A DNA stretch of 64,000 bases, taken from assembly GCA_016794785.1 (NCBI GenBank), contig JAEUHC010000019.1, positions 868,001-932,000 of the forward strand. The letters run 5' to 3'. Of this stretch, positions 48,033 to 57,341 are shown piece after piece. The position numbers and the translations under genes are program-made. Numbering within the stretch: position 1 is the first letter of the stretch; the number at the start of each line of letters is the position of its first letter. The DNA comes from Opitutaceae bacterium. GTDB lineage: Bacteria; Verrucomicrobiota; Verrucomicrobiia; Opitutales; Opitutaceae. Under the pieces are notes generated by a model. That model was given only the letters and a program-made list of their open reading frames with translations. It was not told the origin of the DNA and searched no databases.

Positions 48033-49034
48033 GTGCCCACCCAGACCAACGCTGTCTTTCTGCTTTCTCACGAGGCCTTTGCCGCGGTTTACGATGAACC
48101 AGTGCAAGTGCGGATCCGGCGGCAGAGCAATCTTCTCGCGACCATCTGTCCGGGAGAAATGTGGCGTGACCATCGGCCGGCGCTCGCCCGGGCCGAAGTG
48201 ATTTTCTCCGGCTGGGGAGCCCCGCGCATGGATGAGGACTTCCTCAAGGCCGCGCCCGCCTTGAAAGCCATCTTCTACGCCGGCGGGACTGTGCGTTACT
48301 TTGCCACGGAGGCTCTGTGGGCGCGCGGCGTCCGCCTCACCACCGCCCAGGCCATCAACGCCATCCCCGTGAGCGAATTCGCCGCGTCCGCCATATTGCT
48401 CGGATTAAAACGCTTTTGGCACCATGCCGATGCGACTCGCCGCCACCGCACGTTCGCATCAAATCGCCCGTTACACGGCGCTTACGGCAGCCGGGTCGGC
48501 TTGCTCTCGTATGGCATCATTGCCCGTCAGACCCGGGCTCGGCTGCGTGCGCTTGAGATCGAGGTGCTCGTCTACGATCCTTATCTTGATGAGACCGAGG
48601 CTGCGGCGGAAGGGATCCGCAAAGTATCGCTCGACGACCTGTTTTCCGCCTGCGACGTGGTTTCCGTCCACACGCCTTTGATACCGGAGACCGTGGGGCT
48701 CGTCGGTCGCCGTCAGCTCGAACGCATGAAACCCGGCGCAGTTTTCCTCAACACCGCGCGAGGCGAGATCGTGAACGAACCGGAGCTGATCGCGGTCCTC
48801 ACGCTCCGGCCCGACCTGCAAGCCGTGCTCGATGTGACGGCTCCTGAGCCACCTCTTCCGGATTCTCCTCTCTATACGCTGCCCAATGTGGTGCTGACCC
48901 CGCATATAGCCGGGTCTGTCGGTCCGGAGTGCCTGCGGATGGGACACGCCATGGCTGACGAATTTGAACGCTATCGTGCCGGCGCCGATCTGCGCTGGGA
49001 AATCTCAGTCGATCGTTCCGCGCTCCTTGCGTGA
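48033..49034 (+). CDS. D-isomer-specific 2-hydroxyacid dehydrogenase
   Basis: 333 aa from a GTG start (MPTQTNAVFLL). NAD-binding domain in the second half; catalytic Arg in NTARGEIV, Glu near APEPPLPDSPL and His in LTPHIAGS are present. The usual GxGxxG reads RVGLLSYGIIARQTR, with the first glycines kept but the motif altered to SYG. Divergent from the LacI gene and first of the plus-strand locus; it may reduce a 2-keto uronate product, which is inference from context. Confidence 0.85.
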   Translation: MPTQTNAVFLLSHEAFAAVYDEPVQVRIRRQSNLLATICPGEMWRDHRPALARAEVIFSGWGAPRMDEDFLKAAPALKAIFYAGGTVRYFATEALWARGVRLTTAQAINAIPVSEFAASAILLGLKRFWHHADATRRHRTFASNRPLHGAYGSRVGLLSYGIIARQTRARLRALEIEVLVYDPYLDETEAAAEGIRKVSLDDLFSACDVVSVHTPLIPETVGLVGRRQLERMKPGAVFLNTARGEIVNEPELIAVLTLRPDLQAVLDVTAPEPPLPDSPLYTLPNVVLTPHIAGSVGPECLRMGHAMADEFERYRAGADLRWEISVDRSALLA

Positions 49035-49233
49035 TCCGTGGGGCCACTCCGGCCTCGCCACTGAAATCATCAGCACCGGGATCGGCGCCGCCTGCTTTTC
49101 GTCCCGACTCGCTTTCCGTTTTCCAATGTCCGGGGATACTGACCTTGGACTGTTGCGCCCCGATTCAGGCGCGCTCGCTTGACGTGCCGCTGCCAATATC
49201 CTCTCACGGATTGGCTGTTCATCCTATCCTCCT
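49035..49233. other. 199-bp intergenic region
   Basis: Between the dehydrogenase gene and the PQQ-like gene. A TTGACG hexamer occurs at 49179-49184, but no good -10 follows at normal spacing. No operator-like TTACCA motif and no ORF were found. Confidence 0.35.
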
Positions 49234-50445
49234 GTGAAACTCTCTGGGCTTTTGACTATTCCCGCGGTGGTTGCATTCGCTTTTCCCTCGCACGCCGCCG
49301 ACTGGCCGCATTGGCGCGGCCCTGCGCGCAACGGCATTTCCAACGAGACCGGCTGGCTCGACCAGTGGCCCGCCGGCGGTCCTGTGATCGCGTGGCGCGC
49401 GCAAGTCGGTCTCGGCCCCTCCTCCTTCGTCGTCGCGGACAGCAGGGCGTTCACGATGGGGCACGCCGATGGGCACGACACCGTGTTCTGCTTCGAAGCG
49501 GCGACCGGAAAGGTCATTTGGAAACACCGTTATCCCGCCGAGCTCGGCGATAAATTCTTCGAGGGCGGCACCACCGGCACGCCGACGGTGGACGGCGACC
49601 GCCTCTACGTGTTGAGCCGCTGGGGCGATGCGTTTTGCTTCGAGGCAGCCAGTGGCAGGATCGTCTGGTCCGTCAACGTGCGGAAGGAAACCGGGATCCG
49701 GGTTCCCGACTGGGGCTTCACGGGCGCGCCGTTGGTGTTGGAAGGACGCGTGATTCTGAACGTGGGCGAAGCCGGCGTGGCTCTCGACAAGAGCACGGGA
49801 AAAATCTTGTGGCAATCGGCGGACAAAAACGCCGGCTACTCGACGCCGATCCCCGTCGAACTCCAGGGCAGGACGCTGGTGCTGCTGGGTTCATCGCAGT
49901 CGTATCTCGCCGTGAATCCGAGCGACGGGAAGGAAGCGTGGCGGGTCCGCTGGGTGACGGAATACGGCGTGAACGCCGCCGACCCCATCGTCAGCGACGG
50001 GCGGTTGTTCGTCTCGAGCGGCTATGCCAAAGGCGCGGCGCTCTTTGCGCTCGGTGGCAGCGAACCCGAGGAGCTTTGGCGAATCCGATCTTTCCGCACA
50101 CAACTGAACGCGGCCGTGCTCCACGAGGGCCATCTCTACGGCGTGGACGGCGACACCACGTCGATCGGTTCGCTCAAGTGTCTGGAATTCGCGACCGGGA
50201 CGGAGAAGTGGGCGCACAAGGAGTTTCGCACCGGAGCGGTAAGCATGGCCGCCGGCCGTCTCATCGCGATCAGCGGCACCGGCACGCTCATGATCGCGCC
50301 GGCTTCTCCCACGGCCTTCACGCCGACGGCCACGGCGAAGGTGTTGGAAGGCAAATGCTGGACTGCGCCCGTGCTGGCGAATGGTTTGATCTACTGCCGC
50401 AACACCAGCGGCGACGTCGTCGTTCTCGATGTGAGAAAAAAATAA
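49234..50445 (+). CDS. Secreted PQQ-like beta-propeller protein
   Basis: 403 aa from a GTG start (MKLSGLLTIPAVVAFAF), signal peptide cleaved near SHAADWP. WPHWRGPARNGISNETG is the standard start of verrucomicrobial/planctomycete PQQ-like propellers. Repeats with the pattern FCFEAATGKVIWKH, CFEAASGRIVWS, ALDKSTGKILWQ, VNPSDGKEAW and EFATGTEKW form the blades. There are no obvious PQQ-cofactor ligands, so it is probably a ligand-binding or structural propeller rather than an alcohol dehydrogenase. It precedes the Gfo/Idh gene by 10 bp. Confidence 0.85.
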   Translation: MKLSGLLTIPAVVAFAFPSHAADWPHWRGPARNGISNETGWLDQWPAGGPVIAWRAQVGLGPSSFVVADSRAFTMGHADGHDTVFCFEAATGKVIWKHRYPAELGDKFFEGGTTGTPTVDGDRLYVLSRWGDAFCFEAASGRIVWSVNVRKETGIRVPDWGFTGAPLVLEGRVILNVGEAGVALDKSTGKILWQSADKNAGYSTPIPVELQGRTLVLLGSSQSYLAVNPSDGKEAWRVRWVTEYGVNAADPIVSDGRLFVSSGYAKGAALFALGGSEPEELWRIRSFRTQLNAAVLHEGHLYGVDGDTTSIGSLKCLEFATGTEKWAHKEFRTGAVSMAAGRLIAISGTGTLMIAPASPTAFTPTATAKVLEGKCWTAPVLANGLIYCRNTSGDVVVLDVRKK

Positions 50446-50455
50446 TTCCCGCCGC

Positions 50456-51778
50456 ATGAAAATCGATCGCCGTTCCTTTCTCCGCACTTCGACCGTGGCC
50501 GGTGCGGCGTTCGCCGCTGCGCCGTATATCCCGGCCGCGACGCCCGGACGCAAATTTCGCACTGCGCTGATCGGCTGCGGCTGGTGGGGCAAGAACATCC
50601 TCAAGGAGGCCATGGCCTCGGGACGCTGCCAGACCGTCGCCCTCGCCGACGTGGACGCGACGACGCTGGAAGTGGCGGCGGATCAGGTCAACGCGCTCAG
50701 CGGCGACACGCCGAAGGTCTACAAGGATTACCGCGAGCTGCTCGCGCGTGAAAAGCCGGACATCGCGATCATCGCCACGCCCGATCACTGGCACGCGTTG
50801 AACACCATCGCGGCGGTCAACGCCGGGGTGCATGTCTTCGTCGAGAAACCGACCGGTCACACCGTCAACGAAAGCCGCGCGATGTTACGAGCCGTGCGTG
50901 ACAGCGGGTGCGTAGCCCAGATCGGCCTGCATCGCCGGATCGGCCCGCACCATGTGAGCGGGATGCAGTTTCTGAAGTCGGGGGCGGTCGGCGAAGTGGG
51001 CATGGTCCGGGTCTTCGCGCACGGCGGTGGCGACGTGGAGAGGCCGACGGCCAACGAAGAGCCGCCCGAGGGGATGGACTGGAATTTTTGGTGCGGGCCG
51101 GCGCCGCTGCGTCCGTTCAACAAGCGCATCCACCCCGGCGGCTGGCGCAATTACCTCGATTTCGCCAACGGCCAGCTTGGCGACTGGGGCGTGCACTGGC
51201 TCGATCAGGTGCTCTGGTGGAGCGGAGAAACCGGACCCAAGCGCGTGTTCTGCTCGGGCGGTCGGCCCGTGCGAGGCGCGCCTATTCTGACCGCCAAGGA
51301 ACAGACCACTGATGCCCCCGATCATCAGGTCGCGACCTATGAGTTCGAGAAATTCACGTGTGTTTGGGAGCATCGCCGCTTCGCCGACAACAACAGCGAG
51401 AAACACAAAATCGGCGCCTATTTCTACGGCACCAAAGGCGTGCTCCACCTTGGCTGGCGCGATGGCTGGACGTTTTATCCGGCCGCCAAGAGCGGGAAGA
51501 TCGAACATACGGACGCTCAACTCCAGGAGCCCGACGGGCACAACCTCGCACTCCTGTGGACGGACTTCATGGAATCGATCGACCAACGCCGCGCGCCCAT
51601 CGCGGGCATCGAACTCGCGCACCGCGCCTCGGTGCTTCCGCTGCTCGGCATGGTTTCCTGGCGCGTTGGCCGCAGTCTTGCGTGGGACGCCTCGACCGAA
51701 CAAATCATCGGCGATCCTGAAGCGAGCCGCTTGTTGAGTCGTCCCTACCGCACGCCGTGGGTTTATCCGCAAGCGTAG
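50456..51778 (+). CDS. Tat-exported Gfo/Idh/MocA oxidoreductase
   Basis: 440 aa with a twin-arginine leader (DRRSFLRTSTVAGAAFAAA). Rossmann motif ALIGCGWWGKN, then VEKPTGHTV with the catalytic EKP lysine. The C-domain includes QLGDWGVHWLDQVLWW. It is the last gene before the TonB receptor and likely oxidises or epimerises a sugar in the periplasm. It is a second, distinct member from that at 19914-21197. Confidence 0.9.
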   Translation: MKIDRRSFLRTSTVAGAAFAAAPYIPAATPGRKFRTALIGCGWWGKNILKEAMASGRCQTVALADVDATTLEVAADQVNALSGDTPKVYKDYRELLAREKPDIAIIATPDHWHALNTIAAVNAGVHVFVEKPTGHTVNESRAMLRAVRDSGCVAQIGLHRRIGPHHVSGMQFLKSGAVGEVGMVRVFAHGGGDVERPTANEEPPEGMDWNFWCGPAPLRPFNKRIHPGGWRNYLDFANGQLGDWGVHWLDQVLWWSGETGPKRVFCSGGRPVRGAPILTAKEQTTDAPDHQVATYEFEKFTCVWEHRRFADNNSEKHKIGAYFYGTKGVLHLGWRDGWTFYPAAKSGKIEHTDAQLQEPDGHNLALLWTDFMESIDQRRAPIAGIELAHRASVLPLLGMVSWRVGRSLAWDASTEQIIGDPEASRLLSRPYRTPWVYPQA

Positions 51779-52028
51779 AGAAACGGGCGCAGCGCCGCTG
51801 AAGCGGGTGGTGAACGCGGCGGTTTTTCCGTCGCCCGTTGGAGAGAGGAGAAAGTCGGGTTGGTGGCGTCGGTTGCTTACCAGTGAAAGTTTCGACGACG
51901 TTGAAGCCGCGTCATGCACCGGTTCCTCGTCACGGCTGTTCGATCCCCACCATGACCCCGTTACCCGAGCACGCGTTGTCCGAACCGTAAGCGGCCGCGT
52001 CGCTGAGCCACAGTCTCCTGTTACTACC
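51779..52028. other. 250-bp leader region of the first TonB receptor gene
   Basis: Upstream region of the receptor gene. It contains candidate operator site 2 (51877-51888). The receptor frame is open through it, but the ATG at 52029 followed by a clear signal peptide is the likely start. No other structure found. Confidence 0.4.
51877..51888. promoter_or_regulatory. Candidate LacI operator, site 2
   Basis: TTACCAGTGAAA, matching site 1 in 11 of 12 positions, 140 bp upstream of the first TonB receptor gene. Confidence 0.5.
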
Positions 52029-55000
52029 ATGACCAACTCCTCCCTCCGTTCGTTTCGTTTCTTCCGGCCGGCCCTCGTCTGGGCCTTCATCGTCGGTGTC
52101 CTCACCTTCGGCTCACTCGCGCAAGCGCAGGACACCGGCTCCGTCACGGGTCGTGTCTTGAATGAGGCCACCGGTGACTACCTGAAGAATGCGATCATCA
52201 CGCTGGTCGGCGCCGAGCGCTCGACAGTGGCCGATGTCGGCGGGGCGTTTACGCTGACCGGCCTGCCTGCTGGCGTGGTTCGTTTGAGGGCGAGCTATAC
52301 GGGCCTTGATCCGGTGGAGGTGAGTGTCACGGTCGAATCCGGTCGCACCGTCGTCCGTGATTTCAGTCTCACCAGCAAAGAATATCAACGCACCGATGTG
52401 GTGAAACTCGGCGCGTTCGTGGTTGCCACCGAGAAGGAAGGGCAGGCCCGCGCGCTCATGGATCAGCGCGCGGCGTTGAATCAGAAGAATGTCCTCTCGA
52501 CCGATGTTTATGGCAACGTCGCCGAGGGCAACGTCGCGGAGTTTCTCAAATATCTCCCCGGCATGTCGCTCGACATGCGCGAGTCCGACGTGGCGTTCGT
52601 GCGCATCCGCGGTTTCGATCCGGTCTATGCGGGGCTGACGATGGACGGCAATCCGGTCGCCAGCGGCACCTCGAGCAATCTCATGGCCCAGGGCCGCGCG
52701 TTTGAATTCGAAGCGCTCTCGATCAACAACGTGGAGACGATCGAGGTGACCAAGGTGCCCCTGGCTGACGCGGACGGTTCCTCGGGCGCGGGCGTCATCA
52801 ACATGAAGAGCCGGCGCGCCTTCGATCGCAAAGGCCGCAATGTCGCGTTCAGCTATGCCCTCGTCGGCAATTCGCTGCTGCCGCTCACGCTCGGTGAGTC
52901 CGGCGCGCCGCGCAACAAGCTGAGCCATCCGCTGAAGCCCTCATATTCGTTGTCCTATTCCGACGTTTACTTCGACCGCCGCCTCGGCGTCAGCGCCGAC
53001 TTTGGCGTGTCCAACACCATCTCGATGATGCAGCGCGCCGGGGCGAGCTACACCTTCAACAATGATGTGACGGACAACGCCACCGAAGTCCCGCGCATCG
53101 CATCCGTGGAGTTCAAGGACGGCCCGAAGGAAACCACCCGTCGCAACGCCTCGATCAATATCGATTACAAGCTTTCGGATGCCGCGTATGTCGGCTTCCG
53201 CTGGTCTTACAGCGATTTTGACACCTGGGTTTATGATCGCCTCGTCGCGTTCGCCAGCGCCGGGTTCGACACCACGAAAACCAACACCCTTGGCGACCAG
53301 TATGCGGTCACCAACGCCAACACGTTTGCCCGGCTGCGCGGCGGTTTCTTCAACAAGATTTCGGACACCACCAACCTCTCGATTCCGTTCGGCTACAAGC
53401 GCGGCGACTTCACGCTCGACGGCTCGCTCGCCCAGTCGATCGGCCGCAACTGGTATTACATGTTCGACCATTCCGCCGGCAATCCGCCCGACCTGCTGCT
53501 GCGCAACATCAGCTATCGCGTCCAGAACTCGAATCCGACCGGCACGCCCTATTATACCTTCACGCAGCTCACTGGCCCCGGCAACGCACCCGTGACGTCC
53601 GCCAACTCGGTCTTCAAGGTCGGCAACTATCCTGATCCGCTGCCCTACGGCACGTTCGTCAACAGCCCGCGCTACGGCAAGGACACCATTTGGAGCGCCT
53701 CGGCCAACGCCCAGCTCGCGCGCAACCACTGGAAGATCCCCACCGTGATCAAGACCGGCTTCGCGGTCCGCCAGCGCGTCTACAACGAGGATCGTTTTCA
53801 ATACACCTACAATTACGTGCCGAATGACCGGGCCGTCACCAATCGTGCCGAGGACAAATTTCCGCTGGTCATCAGCAATCTCACCAACTTCGTCCCTGAG
53901 TTTCCGGATCGCTTCGCCATCATGGACTATGTCCGGTCCAACCTCGGCAATCCGACGCTCTTCACCCGCACGGCGGCCAATCTCGCGGCGGACGAGCAGG
54001 CGCGCCTGCAGGGCCTCCGGGATTTCAAGGAAGAGGTGGACGCCCTCTATGCGATGGCCACGCTCAAGTTCGGCCGGCTCGATGTGGTTCCGGGTCTCCG
54101 CTTCGAGCGTTTCATGACCGCCGGAAAGAGCTACCAGGACATTGGCGACCGGGCGGCCAAGGCGGCGGCCGGCACGACGGACACCAACTCCATCGCCTAT
54201 CGGCAGGCGCGTTACGGGCAGCGCATCGCGGGGGATTCGAGCTACTCCAATCTCTTCAGCAATCTGCAGACGCGCTACCGGCTCACCCCCAATCTCCGGT
54301 TGCTGGCGGCCTATCGCGAGTCCATCCAGCGCCCCTCGCCGGGCAATCTCCTGCCTGGCATCACCAGCGCCAACGACGCCGCCGTGCCGCTGCCGATCGT
54401 CACGATCAACAATCCCGACCTGAAGCCGGAACAGGGCAAAACCTTCAACATCGGCGGCGACTTCTATTTCGAGCCCGCCGGCGTGTTCAGCCTCTACTGG
54501 TTCCGGCAGGATTTTAAGAACAAGATCACCCGTCCGGTTGCGGCCAACCGGCCGGTGGCCGGCCCCGAGGGAGTGTTTGGCGAGGTGGAATACGCGGGCT
54601 GGGCCGTCGATACTCCCATCAACGTCGCCAATCCCACGCACATGTCCGGCATCGAGATGTCGTATCGGCAGCAGCTCTCGTTCTTGGGGCGGTATAGCGA
54701 ATACCTCCGCGGTCTCAGCATCGGCGCCAACTTCACCTACCTGCGTCCCGATCAGCTCGCGAACTTTACGAACACCCAACTCCGCACCGGTTCGGGCTCG
54801 CTCAACTACCGCTACAAGCGTTTCTCGGTCCTCAATAATTTCACGTGGCAGGGCGTCTATCCCAACGGCAACCCCAACGCCACGACCGGCATCCAGGGTT
54901 ATCGCGACTCCCGCTTCCAAGTGGACAGCACGCTGGCGATCGATCTCACCAAGAACCTCCAGTTTACCATTTTCGGGCGCAATGTGTTCAACGAACCCGA

Positions 55001-55091
55001 TGTGTATTTCCTATCGAAGGAGCGCCACATTGTGAACTCCTACATCCGCTATGGCACCTACTGGAGTTTCGGCATCCGTGGTCGCTATTGA
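52029..55091 (+). CDS. TonB-dependent receptor with carboxypeptidase-like N-domain
   Basis: 1020 aa from the ATG at 52029 (MTNSSLRSFRFFRPALVW). Signal peptide ends near AQAQDTG. Residues ~38-120 are a carboxypeptidase-regulatory-like domain (SVTGRVLNEATGDYLKNA), as in Oar/SusC-type receptors. The plug (~150-270) includes LPGMSLDMRESDVAFVRIRGFD. The barrel ends in the aromatic terminus YWSFGIRGRY. It should import large oligosaccharides across the outer membrane with TonB energy. No SusD-like partner is present, typical for this phylum. Next gene starts 39 bp on. Confidence 0.93.
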   Translation: MTNSSLRSFRFFRPALVWAFIVGVLTFGSLAQAQDTGSVTGRVLNEATGDYLKNAIITLVGAERSTVADVGGAFTLTGLPAGVVRLRASYTGLDPVEVSVTVESGRTVVRDFSLTSKEYQRTDVVKLGAFVVATEKEGQARALMDQRAALNQKNVLSTDVYGNVAEGNVAEFLKYLPGMSLDMRESDVAFVRIRGFDPVYAGLTMDGNPVASGTSSNLMAQGRAFEFEALSINNVETIEVTKVPLADADGSSGAGVINMKSRRAFDRKGRNVAFSYALVGNSLLPLTLGESGAPRNKLSHPLKPSYSLSYSDVYFDRRLGVSADFGVSNTISMMQRAGASYTFNNDVTDNATEVPRIASVEFKDGPKETTRRNASINIDYKLSDAAYVGFRWSYSDFDTWVYDRLVAFASAGFDTTKTNTLGDQYAVTNANTFARLRGGFFNKISDTTNLSIPFGYKRGDFTLDGSLAQSIGRNWYYMFDHSAGNPPDLLLRNISYRVQNSNPTGTPYYTFTQLTGPGNAPVTSANSVFKVGNYPDPLPYGTFVNSPRYGKDTIWSASANAQLARNHWKIPTVIKTGFAVRQRVYNEDRFQYTYNYVPNDRAVTNRAEDKFPLVISNLTNFVPEFPDRFAIMDYVRSNLGNPTLFTRTAANLAADEQARLQGLRDFKEEVDALYAMATLKFGRLDVVPGLRFERFMTAGKSYQDIGDRAAKAAAGTTDTNSIAYRQARYGQRIAGDSSYSNLFSNLQTRYRLTPNLRLLAAYRESIQRPSPGNLLPGITSANDAAVPLPIVTINNPDLKPEQGKTFNIGGDFYFEPAGVFSLYWFRQDFKNKITRPVAANRPVAGPEGVFGEVEYAGWAVDTPINVANPTHMSGIEMSYRQQLSFLGRYSEYLRGLSIGANFTYLRPDQLANFTNTQLRTGSGSLNYRYKRFSVLNNFTWQGVYPNGNPNATTGIQGYRDSRFQVDSTLAIDLTKNLQFTIFGRNVFNEPDVYFLSKERHIVNSYIRYGTYWSFGIRGRY

Positions 55092-55130
55092 GCACGGGCG
55101 TGCTTGAGTTCGCTGGCCCGCCGCCTGCCC

Positions 55131-57227
55131 ATGAAGCCACTGCCCCCTACGATTCTGCGCCCGCCGTGGTTCGGAATCATGGTCGCGGCGATTGCGCTAT
55201 GGCTGGGCCAGGGCCTGGCCGCAGCGGACGCGTCACCGTTCGTGCATCCGGGGCTCCTGCAGTCGCAAGCCGATCTCGCGGCGGTGAAACAAAAAATCCT
55301 CGCCGGCGAGCAGCCGTGGAAAGATGCGTTCGAGCGGCTGCGGACGCCGCGCGGCGGACGCGGCGGGGCGCCAGGCACCCCGTTGCTCGCATTCAAGCCG
55401 CAGCCTTTCACCCACGTCATTCGCGGGCCCTACGGCCGGCCGGCGATTGGCGCCAATGAGCTTTCGAGCAGTGCCGACGCGGCGGCCGATGCGGCCTTCA
55501 TCTGGTTCGTGACCGGCGACCGGGCCTACGCCGCCAAGGCTATCGAAATCATCAACGCATGGTCCGCCACGCTGTGGGACTTTGACGACAACGACGCCAA
55601 ATTGCTCGTGGGCTGGACCGGCCAGACGTGGTGCCACGCCGCCGAAATCCTTCGCAGCACCGATGCCGGCTGGCTGGCGGCCGACATCGAGCAGTTCAAG
55701 CGCATGCTGCGCACGGTCTATCACCCGCTGATCGGCAATTTCTTTCCCGAGGCGAATGGCAATTGGGACGCGGCGCTCATGGCGGCGGTAATCAGCATGG
55801 CCGTGTTTCTCGATGATCGCGCCATGTTCGATCGCGTCGTGAATCATTTCCTGCGCGGGCCGGGCAACAGCGGCATCACGAAATACATCTACCCGAGCGG
55901 CCAGTGCCAGGAGACGACACGCGACGCCGCTCACACGCAGCTCGGTCTCGGGTATCTCGCCACCGTCTGCCAGATCGCCTGGACCCAGGGCGTCGATCTC
56001 TACTCCGCTGCCGACAACCGTCTCGCTGTCGGACTGGAATATTCCGCGAAATATTTTTCCGGCGAGCCCGTGCCAATCAAGGGCATCCCCTCCGCGCCGG
56101 GACGCTTTGCCGACATCTACCACTCCGCCTACGCCCACTACCGCACGGTCAAGGGAATCGAGATGCCGTTCACCGCGAAGGCCGTCGAAGCCACCCTGGC
56201 GCGCTCAGGCCTCAAACTCCTCACCTCGTATCGCGTCCCGCGTCCGGCGCCGCCACCGCCGGCGGGAGTGCCGCAGCCGAGTGCAATCGCCACCAAGGCC
56301 GGCGCACGGGCGCAGCCGACCGCGACCCCGCCGGCCGGGGCAATCATGGTCGCGCCGGGCGAGTCGATCCAGGCGGCGCTCGACGCGCAGGCGGGGAAGG
56401 GCGGCTGGGTGGTCCTCGGCCAGGGCGTGCATACGCTCCCGGCCATGTTGAAAATGCGGAGCGGGGTGACGCTCGCCGGGCAGGGACGTGACACGATCGT
56501 TTTTCTCGATCCGAAGCTGACGGCGCAAATCGCCGGCACGGCGATCGTGAACGCCGAACCTGATCTCCACGACGTGACGTTGCGCGATTTTGTCATCGAA
56601 GGGGCCACGATCACCGCCCGCGCCACCTCGAACGATCCGAATCAGGACCGCCGGCAGCGTTCCTATCAGATGGCGCCGAGCCGGGCCGGCATCGCGTTTG
56701 CGGGCCAGCGCGAGGGGCAGATGAAGAACCTCCGCTTCGAGCACGTGACCGTGCGCAACTGCACGCACAATGGCGTGGCCATCCGCGGCGCGGCGGGCGT
56801 CGCGATTGTGGCGTGCGATTTCAGCGATTCAGGCGGCAGCGTCGTGCCGGGCGCGGGACTTCAGCACAATCTGCTGCTCACGCATGTGAGCGGCGCCGAA
56901 GTGCGCGACAGCCAGTTTGACACCTCGCCCTGGGGCAGTGGCATCGACGTGAGCTTCAGCCGCGAGTTCGCCATCACCGGCAATGAAACCGCGCGCAATG
57001 CCCTCCACGGCATCCGGGTCGCCGACAGCCGGAACGTTCGCCTCACGGGCAACCTCAGCGAGGGCAATGACGGTGACGGCATCGCGTTCGTCACTCTCAT
57101 GGACGGCTGCCGCCAAATCGAGGCGCGCGACAACGTGGTTCGCAACAACGGCGGGGCCGGCCTCGGGCCGCTGCCGGCCGGCGCCGGCACCCTAGCGGCC
57201 AATCGCTCCATCGATAACGGCCGCTAG
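55131..57227 (+). CDS. Alginate-lyase-family enzyme fused to a right-handed beta-helix
   Basis: 698 aa from the ATG at 55131 (MKPLPPTILRPPWFG), signal peptide to ~33. Residues ~40-355 match the alginate-lyase (alpha/alpha-toroid) family: FVHPGLLQSQADLAAVK, EANGNWDAALMAA with the NGNWD motif, and TTRDAAHTQLGLG containing a likely catalytic His. A Pro-rich linker (~365-395) leads to a beta-helix (~405-698) beginning APGESIQAALDAQ, with stacked repeats such as RFEHVTVRNCTHNGVAIRG. The helix lacks the DPHE motif of AlgE-type C5-epimerases, so it is a second lyase, an unusual epimerase or a binding module. Target: a polyuronate. Confidence 0.82.
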   Translation: MKPLPPTILRPPWFGIMVAAIALWLGQGLAAADASPFVHPGLLQSQADLAAVKQKILAGEQPWKDAFERLRTPRGGRGGAPGTPLLAFKPQPFTHVIRGPYGRPAIGANELSSSADAAADAAFIWFVTGDRAYAAKAIEIINAWSATLWDFDDNDAKLLVGWTGQTWCHAAEILRSTDAGWLAADIEQFKRMLRTVYHPLIGNFFPEANGNWDAALMAAVISMAVFLDDRAMFDRVVNHFLRGPGNSGITKYIYPSGQCQETTRDAAHTQLGLGYLATVCQIAWTQGVDLYSAADNRLAVGLEYSAKYFSGEPVPIKGIPSAPGRFADIYHSAYAHYRTVKGIEMPFTAKAVEATLARSGLKLLTSYRVPRPAPPPPAGVPQPSAIATKAGARAQPTATPPAGAIMVAPGESIQAALDAQAGKGGWVVLGQGVHTLPAMLKMRSGVTLAGQGRDTIVFLDPKLTAQIAGTAIVNAEPDLHDVTLRDFVIEGATITARATSNDPNQDRRQRSYQMAPSRAGIAFAGQREGQMKNLRFEHVTVRNCTHNGVAIRGAAGVAIVACDFSDSGGSVVPGAGLQHNLLLTHVSGAEVRDSQFDTSPWGSGIDVSFSREFAITGNETARNALHGIRVADSRNVRLTGNLSEGNDGDGIAFVTLMDGCRQIEARDNVVRNNGGAGLGPLPAGAGTLAANRSIDNGR

Positions 57228-57256
57228 TCCTGCTCGCGGCCCTGTTAGCAAGCTTG

Positions 57257-57268
57257 TTGCCAGTGTAA
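57257..57268. promoter_or_regulatory. Candidate LacI operator, site 3
   Basis: TTGCCAGTGTAA, matching site 1 in 11 of 12 positions, 73 bp upstream of the symporter gene, in a 114-bp gap that otherwise holds nothing recognisable. Confidence 0.55.
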
Positions 57269-57341
57269 TCAACCGCAAGTTTGCGGGCACGCTTCGCGGC
57301 TCGCCAATCTCCGCACGCCCTTCCGTGCTTTCTCCGACCCC

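Noticed and set aside
55131-57227. AlgE-type mannuronan C5-epimerase assignment for the beta-helix half
   Set aside because: The catalytic DPHE motif is absent; only the fold class can be supported.
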